A stretch of 64,000 nt of DNA, from positions 372,001 to 436,000 of the forward strand of contig NZ_JBFEFI010000004.1 in NCBI RefSeq assembly GCF_040717535.1, in the 5' to 3' direction. The position numbers and the translations under genes are program-made. The stretch is from Thalassoglobus sp. JC818. Lineage in GTDB: Bacteria; Planctomycetota; Planctomycetia; Planctomycetales; Planctomycetaceae. The notes beneath the pieces are model-generated. The model was not told the DNA's origin and did no database searches. It was given only the letters and a program-made list of their open reading frames with translations. Shown piece after piece: positions 35,557-46,763 of this stretch. How positions within the stretch are numbered: the first letter of the stretch is position 1; the number at the start of each line of letters is the position of its first letter.

Positions 35557-37347
35557 ATGGCTGAATCATTCCACACCGCAAGCGGTGAACGTGTGCGAGT
35601 TTTCCTGTCGGCCCTGATTCTCTTTGCGTTTTCAGCCACAGAAGCACGCCTCTCGATGGCGGAAAATGTTTCCGCTGAGTCGCAGTCCGACTCGTTATTC
35701 TCAAACGCTCCGACGATTGAGCCGAATCCAATCACTCGCGCCCCGCTGGTCGCCCTGGTTCGATTCGAATCAACCAAGCCGGTCATCCCCAGCTTGATTT
35801 TCGATGACGGAGAGCGAACGTGGACCAAGAAAGATGTCGGCCCACTTGGAACAGATCACGTCATCGCAGCCCTCGGAATGCGTCCGAATCGGACTCACAA
35901 GATTCGCGTGGCCATTCGTGATCCTAAAACGGGAAAAGAACAAACGAGCGAACCAATGACTTTTGACACTCCGAAGTTACCGAAATCTTTTCCACCACTC
36001 GAAGTGCTCATCTCTGAGCCAGAGAAGATGGAACCCGGTGTCACACTCTTCTGCCCGAACATCTGGATCAACGACCGCTCTGAGAACCAGTTCGGCTACC
36101 TGATGGCTTTGGACTCATCCGGTGAAGTGGTCTGGTATTTGAGATCCGGACATCGCACGGCGGACGTTCGAATCTTGTCGAATGGGCATCTGCTCTACAT
36201 CCACGCCAGCTATCGAGCTTTTCTGGAAGTCGATTTACTGGGCAATATCGTTCGCCAGTGGCACGGGTCTCGCCTCACTGATCCGCCAAACGAGAATTCG
36301 ATTCCAGTCGACATGGATACGGTCCATCATGAAATCATTGAAATGCCCAACGGCAACTTTCTGACGATCTCAACAATCCTGGAACACTTCGAAGAATTCC
36401 CGTCGAACGAAAGAGACCCTGACGCTCCCTGGCTCCCGGCTTATGCAGTGGTTGACGAACTCGTTGAGATTGTGCCCGACACCGGAGAGATTGTCTGGCG
36501 GCTTCCGGTCAAAGAATTTCTGGATCCAAAACGTTATGGATACATGGCGTTGACTGGGTTTTGGAAAGACAAGTACGAAGAGAAAGTCGGAGAGCCGGTT
36601 TACGACTGGTCACACGCGAATGCCATGATTTACCTGCCGGAAGAAGATGCAGTGATCGTGTCATTCAGGCATTTGGACTGCATGATCAAAGTCTTCCGGA
36701 AGACGAAACAGATCGACTGGATCTTCGGGGATCATCGCGGCTGGAGCGAGGAGTTTCAGAAATACCTTCTCACTCCAGATGGGTCCATGCGTTGGCCGTA
36801 TCACCATCACGCCCCACAACTCACACCGCATGGAACAGTTTTACTCTACGACAACGGAAACTTTCGAACTGTCCCACACAACGAACCGGTGTCAGCAATC
36901 CACAATGAAAGCAGAGTCGTGGAATACAAGATTGATGAAGACAACCGGACTGTTGAACAGCTTTGGGAATACGAAGGAGAGCCTGGCGATGAGTTTTTCT
37001 GCCCATTTTATTGTGAGGCAGACTGGCTTCCCCAAACCGGAAACATCCTCGTCACCGATGGAGGTCACATTGAACTTGAAGATGGAACACCGCATGGCGT
37101 CGTCCCCGGAGAACGACAATGGGCCCGCATTTTCGAATTGACGAGAGACGGAGACAAGTCCGAGAAAGTCTTCGAAATCAAATGCGATAGCGGAATGGGG
37201 AGTTCGCTGGGCTGGTCAATCTATCGCAGCATTCGGCTCGATGATCTCTACGATCTGAAAGTTGAACCCCAAATGATCGACGATGGAATCGAAAACGAAG
37301 CGATTGACGAACCAGACTTCCAGGCCCCGCCTGACGCGACACGCTGA
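35557..37347 (+). CDS. Arylsulfotransferase (ASST) family protein, exported
   Basis: A 596-residue protein with a signal-like N-terminus (hydrophobic about 14-28). It has the beta-propeller features of PAPS-independent arylsulfotransferases: GYLMALDSSGEVVWYLR, MDTVHHEIIEMPNGNFL, YDWSHANAMIYLPEEDAVIVS with likely active-site His, IDWIFGDHRGW and HHHAPQLTPHGTVLLYDNGN. Family enzymes move sulfate between phenols through a sulfo-histidine intermediate in the periplasm. With a sulfatase and maturase at 46.7-51.7 kb it adds to a sulfur-ester theme. Many planctomycete members are untested, so the substrate, or even catalysis, is uncertain. Confidence 0.85.
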   Translation: MAESFHTASGERVRVFLSALILFAFSATEARLSMAENVSAESQSDSLFSNAPTIEPNPITRAPLVALVRFESTKPVIPSLIFDDGERTWTKKDVGPLGTDHVIAALGMRPNRTHKIRVAIRDPKTGKEQTSEPMTFDTPKLPKSFPPLEVLISEPEKMEPGVTLFCPNIWINDRSENQFGYLMALDSSGEVVWYLRSGHRTADVRILSNGHLLYIHASYRAFLEVDLLGNIVRQWHGSRLTDPPNENSIPVDMDTVHHEIIEMPNGNFLTISTILEHFEEFPSNERDPDAPWLPAYAVVDELVEIVPDTGEIVWRLPVKEFLDPKRYGYMALTGFWKDKYEEKVGEPVYDWSHANAMIYLPEEDAVIVSFRHLDCMIKVFRKTKQIDWIFGDHRGWSEEFQKYLLTPDGSMRWPYHHHAPQLTPHGTVLLYDNGNFRTVPHNEPVSAIHNESRVVEYKIDEDNRTVEQLWEYEGEPGDEFFCPFYCEADWLPQTGNILVTDGGHIELEDGTPHGVVPGERQWARIFELTRDGDKSEKVFEIKCDSGMGSSLGWSIYRSIRLDDLYDLKVEPQMIDDGIENEAIDEPDFQAPPDATR

Positions 37348-37491
37348 TCTGATTCAGTAGCTCTTATCAAAACACAGAAAGAACAATCGTCGAGTTTTCT
37401 GTCGTTGCACTCGTTCGCTTCGTTATTCTGAAGAATTGGATCTTGATCGCGTTCCAATGGCGAGATACGCTTTTCTTCGGAGAAAGATTCA

Positions 37492-37941
37492 ATGGCTCAT
37501 CGCTTCGTTTCCATCGTTTTATCCTTGGCACTTCTAATCTGCCCGCTTGCGTGCAGCTTGGGAAGCTGTCAGGCAGCGGAATGCTGCGCAATCGATGGAG
37601 CGAACACAAAATCAATCACAACGAATACAACTCCTGACAGTGTTGAGAATGAGAAGAGTTGCTGCTGCGGAAACGATAAGAAGTTACCGGACGACAGTGA
37701 GCAACCGGAACCACCAGCAGACGACTCGGAGTGTCAGGGAATTTGCGGTGGTGCCGTTCCCCACAAGATGTCTGACTCTGAAGAATTGACTCACCATACA
37801 GCTTCAGATTGCGTTCTCTCACCAGTTGTGCTTCCGCAAGCATCTTACGAATCTCCCAAGTTCCGCTTGAGAATTGCGGAAGACAAAGACTGCTATCGAG
37901 GCATAAGCCTGCGCACACTCTTTATGTCCTTGATCTGCTAA
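37492..37941 (+). CDS. Small secreted Cys-rich protein
   Basis: A 149-residue protein with a signal peptide (about 1-25) and many cysteines, including AECC (about 29-32), SCCCG (about 56-60), and ECQGICGG. Acidic and His residues are also frequent. There is no known family. Its place 240 bases before an exporter gene set, and its cysteines, suggest metal or redox function at the envelope. That role is inference from context. An upstream GGAGAAAGATTC stretch supports the ATG. Confidence 0.65.
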   Translation: MAHRFVSIVLSLALLICPLACSLGSCQAAECCAIDGANTKSITTNTTPDSVENEKSCCCGNDKKLPDDSEQPEPPADDSECQGICGGAVPHKMSDSEELTHHTASDCVLSPVVLPQASYESPKFRLRIAEDKDCYRGISLRTLFMSLIC

Positions 37942-38181
37942 GGACTCTCTGCTTCGCGCAGCCATTTCTGGCTTCTCGCATGTGATTCTCGTCTCTTCGA
38001 CGGTCGTCAATGTCTTGAAGTCATCGCAGCTGCGCTGTGAATCGTCGTCTCGTGTAGTGATCGCTCAGAAAACTGCCTGCGCTAAGTCACAGGTTGAGCG
38101 TCTCTCCATGCTGACGTCGCTCTTCGATCTCCGCGAAGTCGCTGTTCGTGACTCGCAGTCTGCATCAGAGAATCTCTCGCA

Positions 38182-39345
38182 ATGTTGCTTCGTTTGCTCC
38201 CGTGGGAGTACGCAATCCGAAACTTGTTCCGACGTCCGCTGCGGACTTCGCTAACGTTCCTTGGACTGACGACGGTGGTCATCCTAGTGCTGGTCGTTGT
38301 TGGCTTCATTCGTGGAATGGAACGTTCACTAGCAGTCAGCGGTGACCCGGAAACTGCAATCGTTTTCTCCTTAGGAATGGGTGAAAACCTGGAATACTCG
38401 TCGATTCCGATGAGGACCAGCGATCTCATTCCCGCCAGCGTTCCCGGAATCCAGGAGCGCTACGGCCAGAAGTACGTCTCTCCAGAACTCTTTCTCGGAA
38501 CCGAAGTTCAGGTCGGAGAACGAGTCCCTTCCATGGGGCTTGTGCGAGGAGTGAACCGCTCCGCAAGACTTGTCCGGCGGCAACTTGAGTTGGAAGAAGG
38601 TGACTGGCCGAACACCGGAGAAATCATGATTGGAAGCATGGTCTCGACCAAGCTGGGCGTCACTCCTGAAGAAGTTTCTGTGGGACGAACCTTGGAATTC
38701 GAAGGGAGATCCTGGCGCATCAGTGGAATCTTTTCCGCAGCTGGTGCCGCCTACGAGTCGGAAATCTGGTGTCGCCTCGATGAAATGCAGCAGGCATTGA
38801 AACGGCAAGATCTAAGCATCGTGGCTGTCTCCATCATGCCCGATGGTGACTTTGCCGACCTTGATGTCTTCTGTAAGGAACGACTGGATCTGGAACTTCA
38901 GGCCATGAAAGAGATCGACTACTACGCGTCGCTGCAAAAGGACTACGGCCCGATTCGCTGGCTGGCATGGCTTGTCGTCGTACTCGTTTCAGGAGCCGGA
39001 GTGTTTGCCGGCCTCAACACAATGTACGGATCAGTCGTGGGGCGTATCCCGGAACTAGCCGCCCTGCAAACGATCGGATTTTCACGACGGGCGATTGTAA
39101 TCAGCTTGATTCAAGAAGGGGTCCTTCTGTCGGCAACCGCAAGTTTGCTGGCAGCCATGATCTCATTGCTGTTCGTCAATGATGCCTCCATACGATTTAC
39201 GATGGGAGCCTTTACGCTCCGCATCGACAACATTGCAATCCTTGTCGGATGCGGTGTTGGAATCTCACTTGGTTTTCTGGGTGCGATTCCGCCAGCTGTG
39301 AAAGCACTTCGAATGACTGTTGTCGATGGATTGAAGGCTGTTTAA
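38182..39345 (+). CDS. FtsX-like ABC permease 1 of the dual-permease exporter
   Basis: A 387-residue permease of the DevC/MacB type. An N-terminal helix (about 22-45, after AIRNLFRRPLRTSLTFLGL) is followed by an extracytoplasmic domain of about 220 residues and three C-terminal helices, with GRIPELAALQTIGFSRRAIVI linking helices as in all FtsX proteins. Its ATPase and adaptor lie downstream in the same direction, so it should be part of that complex. It differs from the second permease at 42465, and a heterodimer is likely. The region between 37942 and 38181 holds no gene. Confidence 0.9.
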   Translation: MLLRLLPWEYAIRNLFRRPLRTSLTFLGLTTVVILVLVVVGFIRGMERSLAVSGDPETAIVFSLGMGENLEYSSIPMRTSDLIPASVPGIQERYGQKYVSPELFLGTEVQVGERVPSMGLVRGVNRSARLVRRQLELEEGDWPNTGEIMIGSMVSTKLGVTPEEVSVGRTLEFEGRSWRISGIFSAAGAAYESEIWCRLDEMQQALKRQDLSIVAVSIMPDGDFADLDVFCKERLDLELQAMKEIDYYASLQKDYGPIRWLAWLVVVLVSGAGVFAGLNTMYGSVVGRIPELAALQTIGFSRRAIVISLIQEGVLLSATASLLAAMISLLFVNDASIRFTMGAFTLRIDNIAILVGCGVGISLGFLGAIPPAVKALRMTVVDGLKAV

Positions 39346-39420
39346 ACATGATCGATCGGCAACTCAAATTAATTTCCAAGACTGTTTAATAGCTCAAACT
39401 AATTGAAAAGGATTAAAAAA

Positions 39421-40005
39421 ATGAATCTCAAATTCTTCGTCCTGACAAGCTATGCCATCGTTGTTTTCTCTGTTGGCTGCTCCGGGCAACCGGGAACGGA
39501 ATCAGGATCTACAACAGCTCATGACCACGAACATCATCACGGAGATGGACCAGCGAAGATTGAAGCTCCTGTAAATCCATCGGAAGCTGGCGAACAATAT
39601 GTTCTGACCGAGGAACCCGCCGACGCTCTGAATGTGATCGAAGCGAGAGAATCGACCGAAGCAGACAGTGAGATCGTCGTGTTTGGTCAAATCGGAGGAA
39701 GTCACGAGCCGTTTGTCGATGGTCGAGCGATGTTTACCGTCGTCGATGATTCGCTGGAGTCGTGTAACGAAATCCCTGGTGACAGTTGCCCAACGCCTTG
39801 GGACTACTGCTGTGAAACTCCCAAGCTGAAAGGGGCGACTGCTCTGGTAAAAGTCGTCGATGCCAACGGAGAACCAGTCAAAACAGATGCTCGCGAACTT
39901 CTGGGCGTCAGAGAACTGACGTCAGTGATCGTGAAAGGCAACGCCCAGCGCGACGATGCCGGCAACCTGACGATTCTCGCATCATCAATTTACGTGAAGA
40001 AGTGA
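39421..40005 (+). CDS. His-rich lipoprotein, possible metal-binding exporter subunit
   Basis: A 194-residue protein. The hydrophobic leader ends in FSVGC (Cys20, lipobox-like), followed by HDHEHHHGDG (34-43), a plausible metal-binding stretch. The C-terminal 70 residues (about 125-194) contain KGATALVKVVDANGEPV and SVIVKGNAQRDDAGNLTIL, which reads like an OB-fold, with Cys pairs in SCPTPWDYCCE just before. ATG 39421 has AAAAGGA at good spacing. It overlaps closely with the adaptor gene (nine bases between stop and ATG). The role in metal sensing or delivery is inferred. Confidence 0.78.
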   Translation: MNLKFFVLTSYAIVVFSVGCSGQPGTESGSTTAHDHEHHHGDGPAKIEAPVNPSEAGEQYVLTEEPADALNVIEARESTEADSEIVVFGQIGGSHEPFVDGRAMFTVVDDSLESCNEIPGDSCPTPWDYCCETPKLKGATALVKVVDANGEPVKTDARELLGVRELTSVIVKGNAQRDDAGNLTILASSIYVKK

Positions 40006-40013
40006 GTGACGAG

Positions 40014-41567
40014 ATGAGTTCCGCTGTAGATCTTCGAGAGCTGGCCATCGATCGTGAAGCTCCAGCCAAAAGCTCGATCAGAGCCCGTAGAAATATCGTG
40101 ACGCGGTACGTGTTACCGGTCGGTCTGATTTCTGGGTTTCTTGCACTCGTCTTTTGGGCTTCAAGAGACTTCATTCTCCCTCCGCGAGAAGTGACGGTGA
40201 TGCCCGTTCTGTCGATGTCTTCCGAAGTTCAACAAGCAGGAACTCCTCTCTTTAAAGCTGCCGGATGGATTGAACCGCGTCCAACCCCGGTGCGTGTGGC
40301 TGCACTCGCACCGGGTGTTGTCGATCGCTTACTTGTCGTCGAAGATCAACTCTTGGCGAAAGGTGAAGTGATCGCGGAACTGGTTCAAGCCGACTCTCAG
40401 CTTGAATACGAACGGTCGCTTGCCGACTTCCAACTTCGTGAAGCAGAAGTCATTGATGCTCAAGCAGCTTTGACAGCAGCGATTACTCGTTTCAATCACC
40501 CGGTTCACCTGGAAGCAGCACTCGGCGAAGCAGAGGCAATGCTGGCACGAGTCGAAACAGAACTCAGAAATCTGCCGTTCGAACTCCGTCGTGCTCTCGT
40601 TGACCTCGAAGTTGCCCGCAAGGATCACCTCGGAAAATCTTCGGCCAGCGATGTCGTCGCAGAAATTCACATCGACATCGCCAAAGGCAAACTCGACTCC
40701 GCTCAGGCGCTCGTCGACGAACTGGAACACCGTCGAGACTCACTTCAACAAGAGCAATCCGCCCTCCAGAAGAGGAGAGACGCTCTACGCAAACAATTGG
40801 AACTTCTCACCGAAGAGACCAAAGCCAAACAGGAATCGGAAGCTCGACTCAGTGCAGCCAAAGCCCGACTTGAACAAGCGCGAGTCTCCATGGCTGAGGC
40901 CAAACTTCAACTTGATCGCATGACGATCCGGGCTCCAATTGATGGGCGCATCTACCGGCTGATCGCTCATCCCGGAACTCGAATCGGCGGAAGTTCTCGT
41001 GAGAACGCGGGGCACGACTCAAGCACTGTCGTGACAATGTACGACCCAAACATGTTGCAAGTTCGAGTTGATGTGCGCTTCGAAGATGTCCCGAAAATCC
41101 AACTCGACCAACCCGTTGAGATCAACAATCCGACTCTCACCGCCCCGATTCATGGAAACGTGCTGTTTATCAGTTCAGAGGCAGACATTCAAAAGAACAC
41201 ACTACAGGTCAAAGTCGCCATTCCCAATCCACCTGCAGTTTTCAAACCGGAAATGCTCGTCGATGTCACATTCATCGCCCCAGCGACTGACAACGAAAAA
41301 CTTGCCAGCCTCACCGAGATTAAGTTCTATCTGCCTCAACAATTGATTGAGCAGGATGAAGCAGGCTCATACGTATGGACTGCTGATCAATCAGAGGGAG
41401 TGGCACACAAGACGATGATCGAAACCGGAAAAGTGACTGGCAACGGACTTGTTGAAATTAAATCCGGCCTCAGCCCGACCAGTCGTATTTTGACGACAGG
41501 AACCGACAATCTACGCGATCGAGAGAGAATTCGTATCACGCACGAAGACTTATCAATGGGACGCTAA
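40014..41567 (+). CDS. HlyD-family periplasmic adaptor
   Basis: A 517-residue membrane-fusion protein that would bridge the inner-membrane ABC complex to an outer-membrane channel. After an N-terminal cytoplasmic tail and one membrane helix (about 30-52) come the first lipoyl half ([22 protein letters not shown], given in parts [12 protein letters not shown] and [10 protein letters not shown]), a long coiled coil (about 130-295), the second half with [14 protein letters not shown], and beta-barrel domains. A GTG at 40002 could start it, but ATG 40014 is more conventional. No TolC-like gene is in the window. DevB-like adaptors have a comparable plan. Confidence 0.92.
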   Translation: MSSAVDLRELAIDREAPAKSSIRARRNIVTRYVLPVGLISGFLALVFWASRDFILPPREVTVMPVLSMSSEVQQAGTPLFKAAGWIEPRPTPVRVAALAPGVVDRLLVVEDQLLAKGEVIAELVQADSQLEYERSLADFQLREAEVIDAQAALTAAITRFNHPVHLEAALGEAEAMLARVETELRNLPFELRRALVDLEVARKDHLGKSSASDVVAEIHIDIAKGKLDSAQALVDELEHRRDSLQQEQSALQKRRDALRKQLELLTEETKAKQESEARLSAAKARLEQARVSMAEAKLQLDRMTIRAPIDGRIYRLIAHPGTRIGGSSRENAGHDSSTVVTMYDPNMLQVRVDVRFEDVPKIQLDQPVEINNPTLTAPIHGNVLFISSEADIQKNTLQVKVAIPNPPAVFKPEMLVDVTFIAPATDNEKLASLTEIKFYLPQQLIEQDEAGSYVWTADQSEGVAHKTMIETGKVTGNGLVEIKSGLSPTSRILTTGTDNLRDRERIRITHEDLSMGR

Positions 41568-41605
41568 ACGCAATACAAAAGTCGCTACGAAAGGAGGCAT
41601 TCCCA

Positions 41606-42301
41606 ATGCCACTAATCGAAATCATTGATGTTACGAAACGATATAAAAAGGGTGATGAGTCGATCACTCCACTCGATTCCGTTTCGCTCGAAATTGAAGA
41701 GGGAGAGTTCATCTCTTTGATGGGTTCCAGCGGCACTGGGAAGTCGACCCTATTGAACATGATTGCCAGTATCGACAAACCAGACAGCGGTCGGATTACC
41801 ATCGATGGGACCGAAATCACTTCACTCTCGCGAACAAAGTTGGCCAGATGGAGAGCGGAAAACCTCGGCTATATCTTTCAAACACACAACCTCGTTCCGG
41901 TCCTCACCGCTTACGAAAACGTGGAACTTCCGCTTATGTTACTCCCCATTTCTTCCAGCGAACGAAAACGGAGAATCGAGATCGCGCTCCAGGCCGTCGA
42001 CCTGCTTGATCGGGCGGACCACTATCCGCGGCAACTTTCTGGCGGTCAGGAACAGCGAGTCGGAATTGCTCGCGCGATCGTGTCGCACCCGAAAGTTGTC
42101 GTCGCGGACGAACCGACTGGGGACCTTGACCCCGTCACTTCGCGACAGATCCTCGATCTACTCAGGAGACTCAACGAGCAACTAAATGTCACTCTCCTGA
42201 TGGTGACGCACGATACTGAAGCTGCCTTGGTCGCAGATAAACAGTTCCGCCTTGATCATGGACATCTCATACAAACTGAGAGAGCAGACGCTGCGATATG
42301 A
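41606..42301 (+). CDS. ABC ATPase of the dual-permease exporter
   Basis: A 231-residue LolD/MacB/DevA-type ATPase with Walker A GSSGTGKS (40-47), the Q-loop [17 protein letters not shown], signature [14 protein letters not shown] and Walker [21 protein letters not shown] precedes ATG 41606 at ideal spacing, suggesting high expression. It stands between the adaptor and permease 2; only one ATPase serves the two permeases, so it should form a homodimer under a permease heterodimer or two homodimers. Confidence 0.95.
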   Translation: MPLIEIIDVTKRYKKGDESITPLDSVSLEIEEGEFISLMGSSGTGKSTLLNMIASIDKPDSGRITIDGTEITSLSRTKLARWRAENLGYIFQTHNLVPVLTAYENVELPLMLLPISSSERKRRIEIALQAVDLLDRADHYPRQLSGGQEQRVGIARAIVSHPKVVVADEPTGDLDPVTSRQILDLLRRLNEQLNVTLLMVTHDTEAALVADKQFRLDHGHLIQTERADAAI

Positions 42302-42464
42302 ATCCACTAAACAGCGTTCGAACAACTAACAAGTTGTGCTTCGGACTGATCCGGGATTCACCGACAAATTGACACACGGAACAGAGAATTCATCAACTGC
42401 ACTTTGCACTGCACGACGTAACTTCAACCGAAGGCTAAAGCAGATTTGAACTGAAAGAACCGAC

Positions 42465-43607
42465 ATGCTGAAATTCCTCCCATACACTCTGAAGACTCTC
42501 TGGAGACATCGTTCACGCACTTTGTTGACAGTCAGCGGTTCGGCAGTCGCCTTGTTTGTCTTCTGCTTCGTTGCGGCGATTCAGGAAGGGATGAATGATC
42601 TCCAGAAGCGTCAAGCTGCTAAGGGATCTTTGATTACTTTTCAGGCGAATAAGTTTTGCCCAGCGACTAGTCATCTCCCCCAAGACTACAGCCAGGAAAT
42701 TGCTCGCATTCGTGGGGTGAAAGATGTTGTTCCGGTACAGGTCTTCACCAACAATTGCCGAGCGAGTCTCGACGTTGTTGTGTTTTACGGCGTTCCCCCG
42801 ACGAAGCTGCGCACCGCTCGTGACTTTCAACTCCTCTCGGGAAGTTGGCCAGAATTTGAAAACCATCAAGATGCCGCAGTCGTTGGTAGCGCGGTCGCTG
42901 CTCGCAGAGAAATCAAAGTCGGCCAGAAATTCTCGATAGGGGATCTCAGCGTCAACGTTGCCGGAATTTTCGAAAGCAATGATCCGGCTGAGGAGAATTA
43001 TATCTACTCACACCTCGACTTCTTGCAGCGCAGCAAAGGGACCAACCTTGTCGGGACTGTGACTCAAATCGAAGTGCTTCTTAACGAAGGAGTCGATCAA
43101 GCTGGAACTTGTAAAACGATCGATGAGAAATTTCGTGGAGGACCAGTCGAAACAGACACCCGACCAAAGGGGGTCTTTCAAGCCAAAGCTCTCGGAGATC
43201 TCACACAGCTCATCAGTTTTGCCCACTACCTCGGGTATGCGTGTGTCGGTCTGGTGCTGGCACTTGTTGCAACGACGACAATTATGTCTGTTGAAGATCG
43301 CATTCGAGAACACGCCGTTCTTCAAACACTCGGATTCACCGGCGGCCGAATCTTTCGACTCGTCATGACCGAATCCATTTTGCTCAGTATTGCAGGAGGA
43401 GCGATTGGGATTGGGACGGCGATGGTCGTGTTGGCATTGAGCAGCTTATCTGTCGGAGCCGAAGCAGTCACCATCGCCTTTACTCCCTCACTTCGTCTCG
43501 CCTTGGAAGGCATGATCGTCGCAAGTATTACCGGAATCCTTGCGGGAATCGCCCCGGCTTGGCACGCAGCCCACACCGAAGTCGTTCCCGCACTCCGCCA
43601 TGCCTAA
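42465..43607 (+). CDS. FtsX-like ABC permease 2 of the dual-permease exporter
   Basis: A 380-residue permease with the same topology as permease 1: an N-terminal helix (about 17-40, after TLKTLWRHRSRTLLTVSGS), an extracytoplasmic domain, and three C-terminal helices with EDRIREHAVLQTLGFTGGRIF in the coupling region. The extracytoplasmic domain differs from that of permease 1. It follows the ATPase after 163 bases that contain no gene. Loss of one permease would not be obviously compensated, which again favours a heteromeric complex. Confidence 0.9.
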   Translation: MLKFLPYTLKTLWRHRSRTLLTVSGSAVALFVFCFVAAIQEGMNDLQKRQAAKGSLITFQANKFCPATSHLPQDYSQEIARIRGVKDVVPVQVFTNNCRASLDVVVFYGVPPTKLRTARDFQLLSGSWPEFENHQDAAVVGSAVAARREIKVGQKFSIGDLSVNVAGIFESNDPAEENYIYSHLDFLQRSKGTNLVGTVTQIEVLLNEGVDQAGTCKTIDEKFRGGPVETDTRPKGVFQAKALGDLTQLISFAHYLGYACVGLVLALVATTTIMSVEDRIREHAVLQTLGFTGGRIFRLVMTESILLSIAGGAIGIGTAMVVLALSSLSVGAEAVTIAFTPSLRLALEGMIVASITGILAGIAPAWHAAHTEVVPALRHA

Positions 43608-43706
43608 GCAGAAACCTTGACTCTTATGCCATCACACGAGGTGGCCCCTCGATGCAACGGCTTCCGTCGAAAGTGACGGTCATTAAGTACGAGAAACGAA
43701 GTGCCG

Positions 43707-44195
43707 CTACACCTTCACTTCGCTCCGCTTTTTGGCGAGGAGTTGATCGATCATCGCATGGTCTGAATGGAACGCGATGGCCATACGGTTCCAGATGTTG
43801 ATCATGCCGATTGCCAACGTGAGTTCGCAGAGAGTCGCATCACCGAAGACTCCCTGTGCCTCTTCAAAGATTCGATCATTGATGAAGCGAGTGTCAGCAA
43901 TTTGCGTGACCGCCTCAGCCCACCTGAACGCAGCCCGTTCTTCATCCGAGTAACATGAGGACTCTTCCCAAACAACAGCCAGGTCGATCCGCAGCTGACT
44001 CGTCCCCAGCAACCGCAAAACCTGTGTGTGGTAGTTCACGCAAAATGAACAACCATTAATCTGCGAAACTCTGAGCTTCACCAGTTCAAGCAATTCAGGA
44101 CTCAGTTGTCCGTCCGCCAGAATGGATTCCACTTTCGAAAGATGTGCTACAGCTTCACCAAGATGCTTGTAGTAGTTAATCCGTTCGCCGCTCAT
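43707..44195 (-). CDS. AhpD-like carboxymuconolactone decarboxylase-family protein
   Basis: A 162-residue helical protein of the alkylhydroperoxidase AhpD-like core. The redox motif is CSFCVNYH, following LVKLRVSQING, exactly as in the family (C-x-x-C-x-x-x-H). AhpD reduces peroxides or the lipoyl group of partner proteins; single-domain members of about 150-190 residues are usually peroxidase-like. AAGGAG is six bases before ATG 44195. It stands downstream of leuC but separated by a strong terminator. Confidence 0.92.
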   Translation of the reverse strand: MSGERINYYKHLGEAVAHLSKVESILADGQLSPELLELVKLRVSQINGCSFCVNYHTQVLRLLGTSQLRIDLAVVWEESSCYSDEERAAFRWAEAVTQIADTRFINDRIFEEAQGVFGDATLCELTLAIGMINIWNRMAIAFHSDHAMIDQLLAKKRSEVKV

Positions 44196-44562
44196 GACTT
44201 GCTCCTTGAGGATCGTTAACCACTCTCGCGGATTCCATGCACTCGTCGCAGTCGGTCACGAGAACCGTATTTGTGCTTGCTCTCAACGAGTGAAGTTCCG
44301 CTCCGCGAAGTGTTCGCGGTATCGAGATTATCGCGTCGAAATGGTCCCGTAAAAGATCCACTCTCGAACAATTCAACGGGACCACTTGGAAGTCATCTGC
44401 GACCTGTTCGACGCTTCAACTTCGCCGAAGAAACTCTGCAATCTCTCACATTCACTGAGGTTCAACACAAAAAAACCGCGTTGATTTGCCCAATCACATG
44501 GGTAGATCAACGCGATTGATCGCTACGTGTCATAGTTCGCTCTGCAGGAGAACGAACCGGTC
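44196..44562. other. Intergenic region with several hairpins
   Basis: 367 bases between leuC and the AhpD-like gene. It holds CCGCGAA-GTG-TTCGCGG (44303-44319), the pair TGGTCCCGT/ACGGGACCA (44342-44350 and 44376-44384), and the leuC terminator. The rest appears unstructured. No gene is seen. Confidence 0.5.
44469..44514 (-). terminator. Intrinsic terminator of leuC
   Basis: Read on the minus strand: stem CGCGTTGAT / ATCAACGCG with a nested CCCA/TGGG pair in the loop, followed by seven T. It lies about 50 bases past the leuC stop. Confidence 0.88.
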
Positions 44563-45981
<1,419 letters not shown>

Positions 45982-46763
45982 GAGTTGCTTTCCAATCACA
46001 TCGGGCGGCGCAGATGCGTCCTGCCCAAGAAATTCTTCGAATGCTACTTTGTACGATGAATTCGATCCGATTTCCAGATGGTGGAATGAGAATTCACCCC
46101 ACAGCTCGGCCAACCAGACGCGAAATCAGCCTCACAACGACTCTTCAGCGAAAAGTGACCTCACTTCGTTCGAACATCGAGTTGTGTGAGGCAAACGCAT
46201 GACCAACTAGAGTTTCGCTAAGACTGCGGTGACGCAATCCTCTTCAGAACCGAGACTTGGGAGTTGCAAAGAGCCGTCAGGTTGACACTCCGGTCTGGCC
46301 ATCGGTTCGTTTGTTGCTTCTCGCTGCTTGGTTGAAACCCTTTCCCCGAATCACATTCGACCTCAGGAAGAAAAGTGATTCTCCGAACGATCAGATGTCA
46401 TGCCAATCCTTTTGCCGGGCATCGCTCTCAACCGACACTTTCAATCTCAACAAGAAACGCGTCTCGCGAAAGACTCCACAGCACGCTCGACAGGTGCCCG
46501 GCCAACGATCGATTGCACAACGTCCAATCGAATGAATGTTGCCGTGAAATGCGTTGAGTTCATACGACGTGATGTCAAGCGGTAGCATCAGATGATGCAG
46601 TCGTGAAACGTGTAGTTCCGTCGTCCCAATTCGGACTTAAGTGAGCAAACCGTTAATCTCTGATCAAGCTTTGCAAGTGAGTAGACATCGCCCCCGACTG
46701 CATTACACTCGACTCTGCTCGTACTGCTGAATTGGCAAATCTCACACTTCTTTAGGAGCACGA
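45982..46763. other. Long divergent intergenic region (leuC / sulfatase)
   Basis: 782 bases, the longest gap in the window. Frames of 60-100 codons occur but none has start signals or recognisable content. Promoters for leuC and the sulfatase must lie here. A T-box or attenuator for leuC was looked for by eye and not seen. TAGGAGCACGA is the sulfatase's ribosome binding site at the right end. Confidence 0.5.

Noticed and set aside
45982-46113. Upstream extension of leuC to 46113
   Set aside because: Not family-like; the ATG at 45981 has a Shine-Dalgarno and normal LeuC start.
45982-46250. Leucine-responsive leader (T-box or attenuator) before leuC
   Set aside because: No Leu-rich leader peptide, T-box sequence or terminator/antiterminator pair could be made out.
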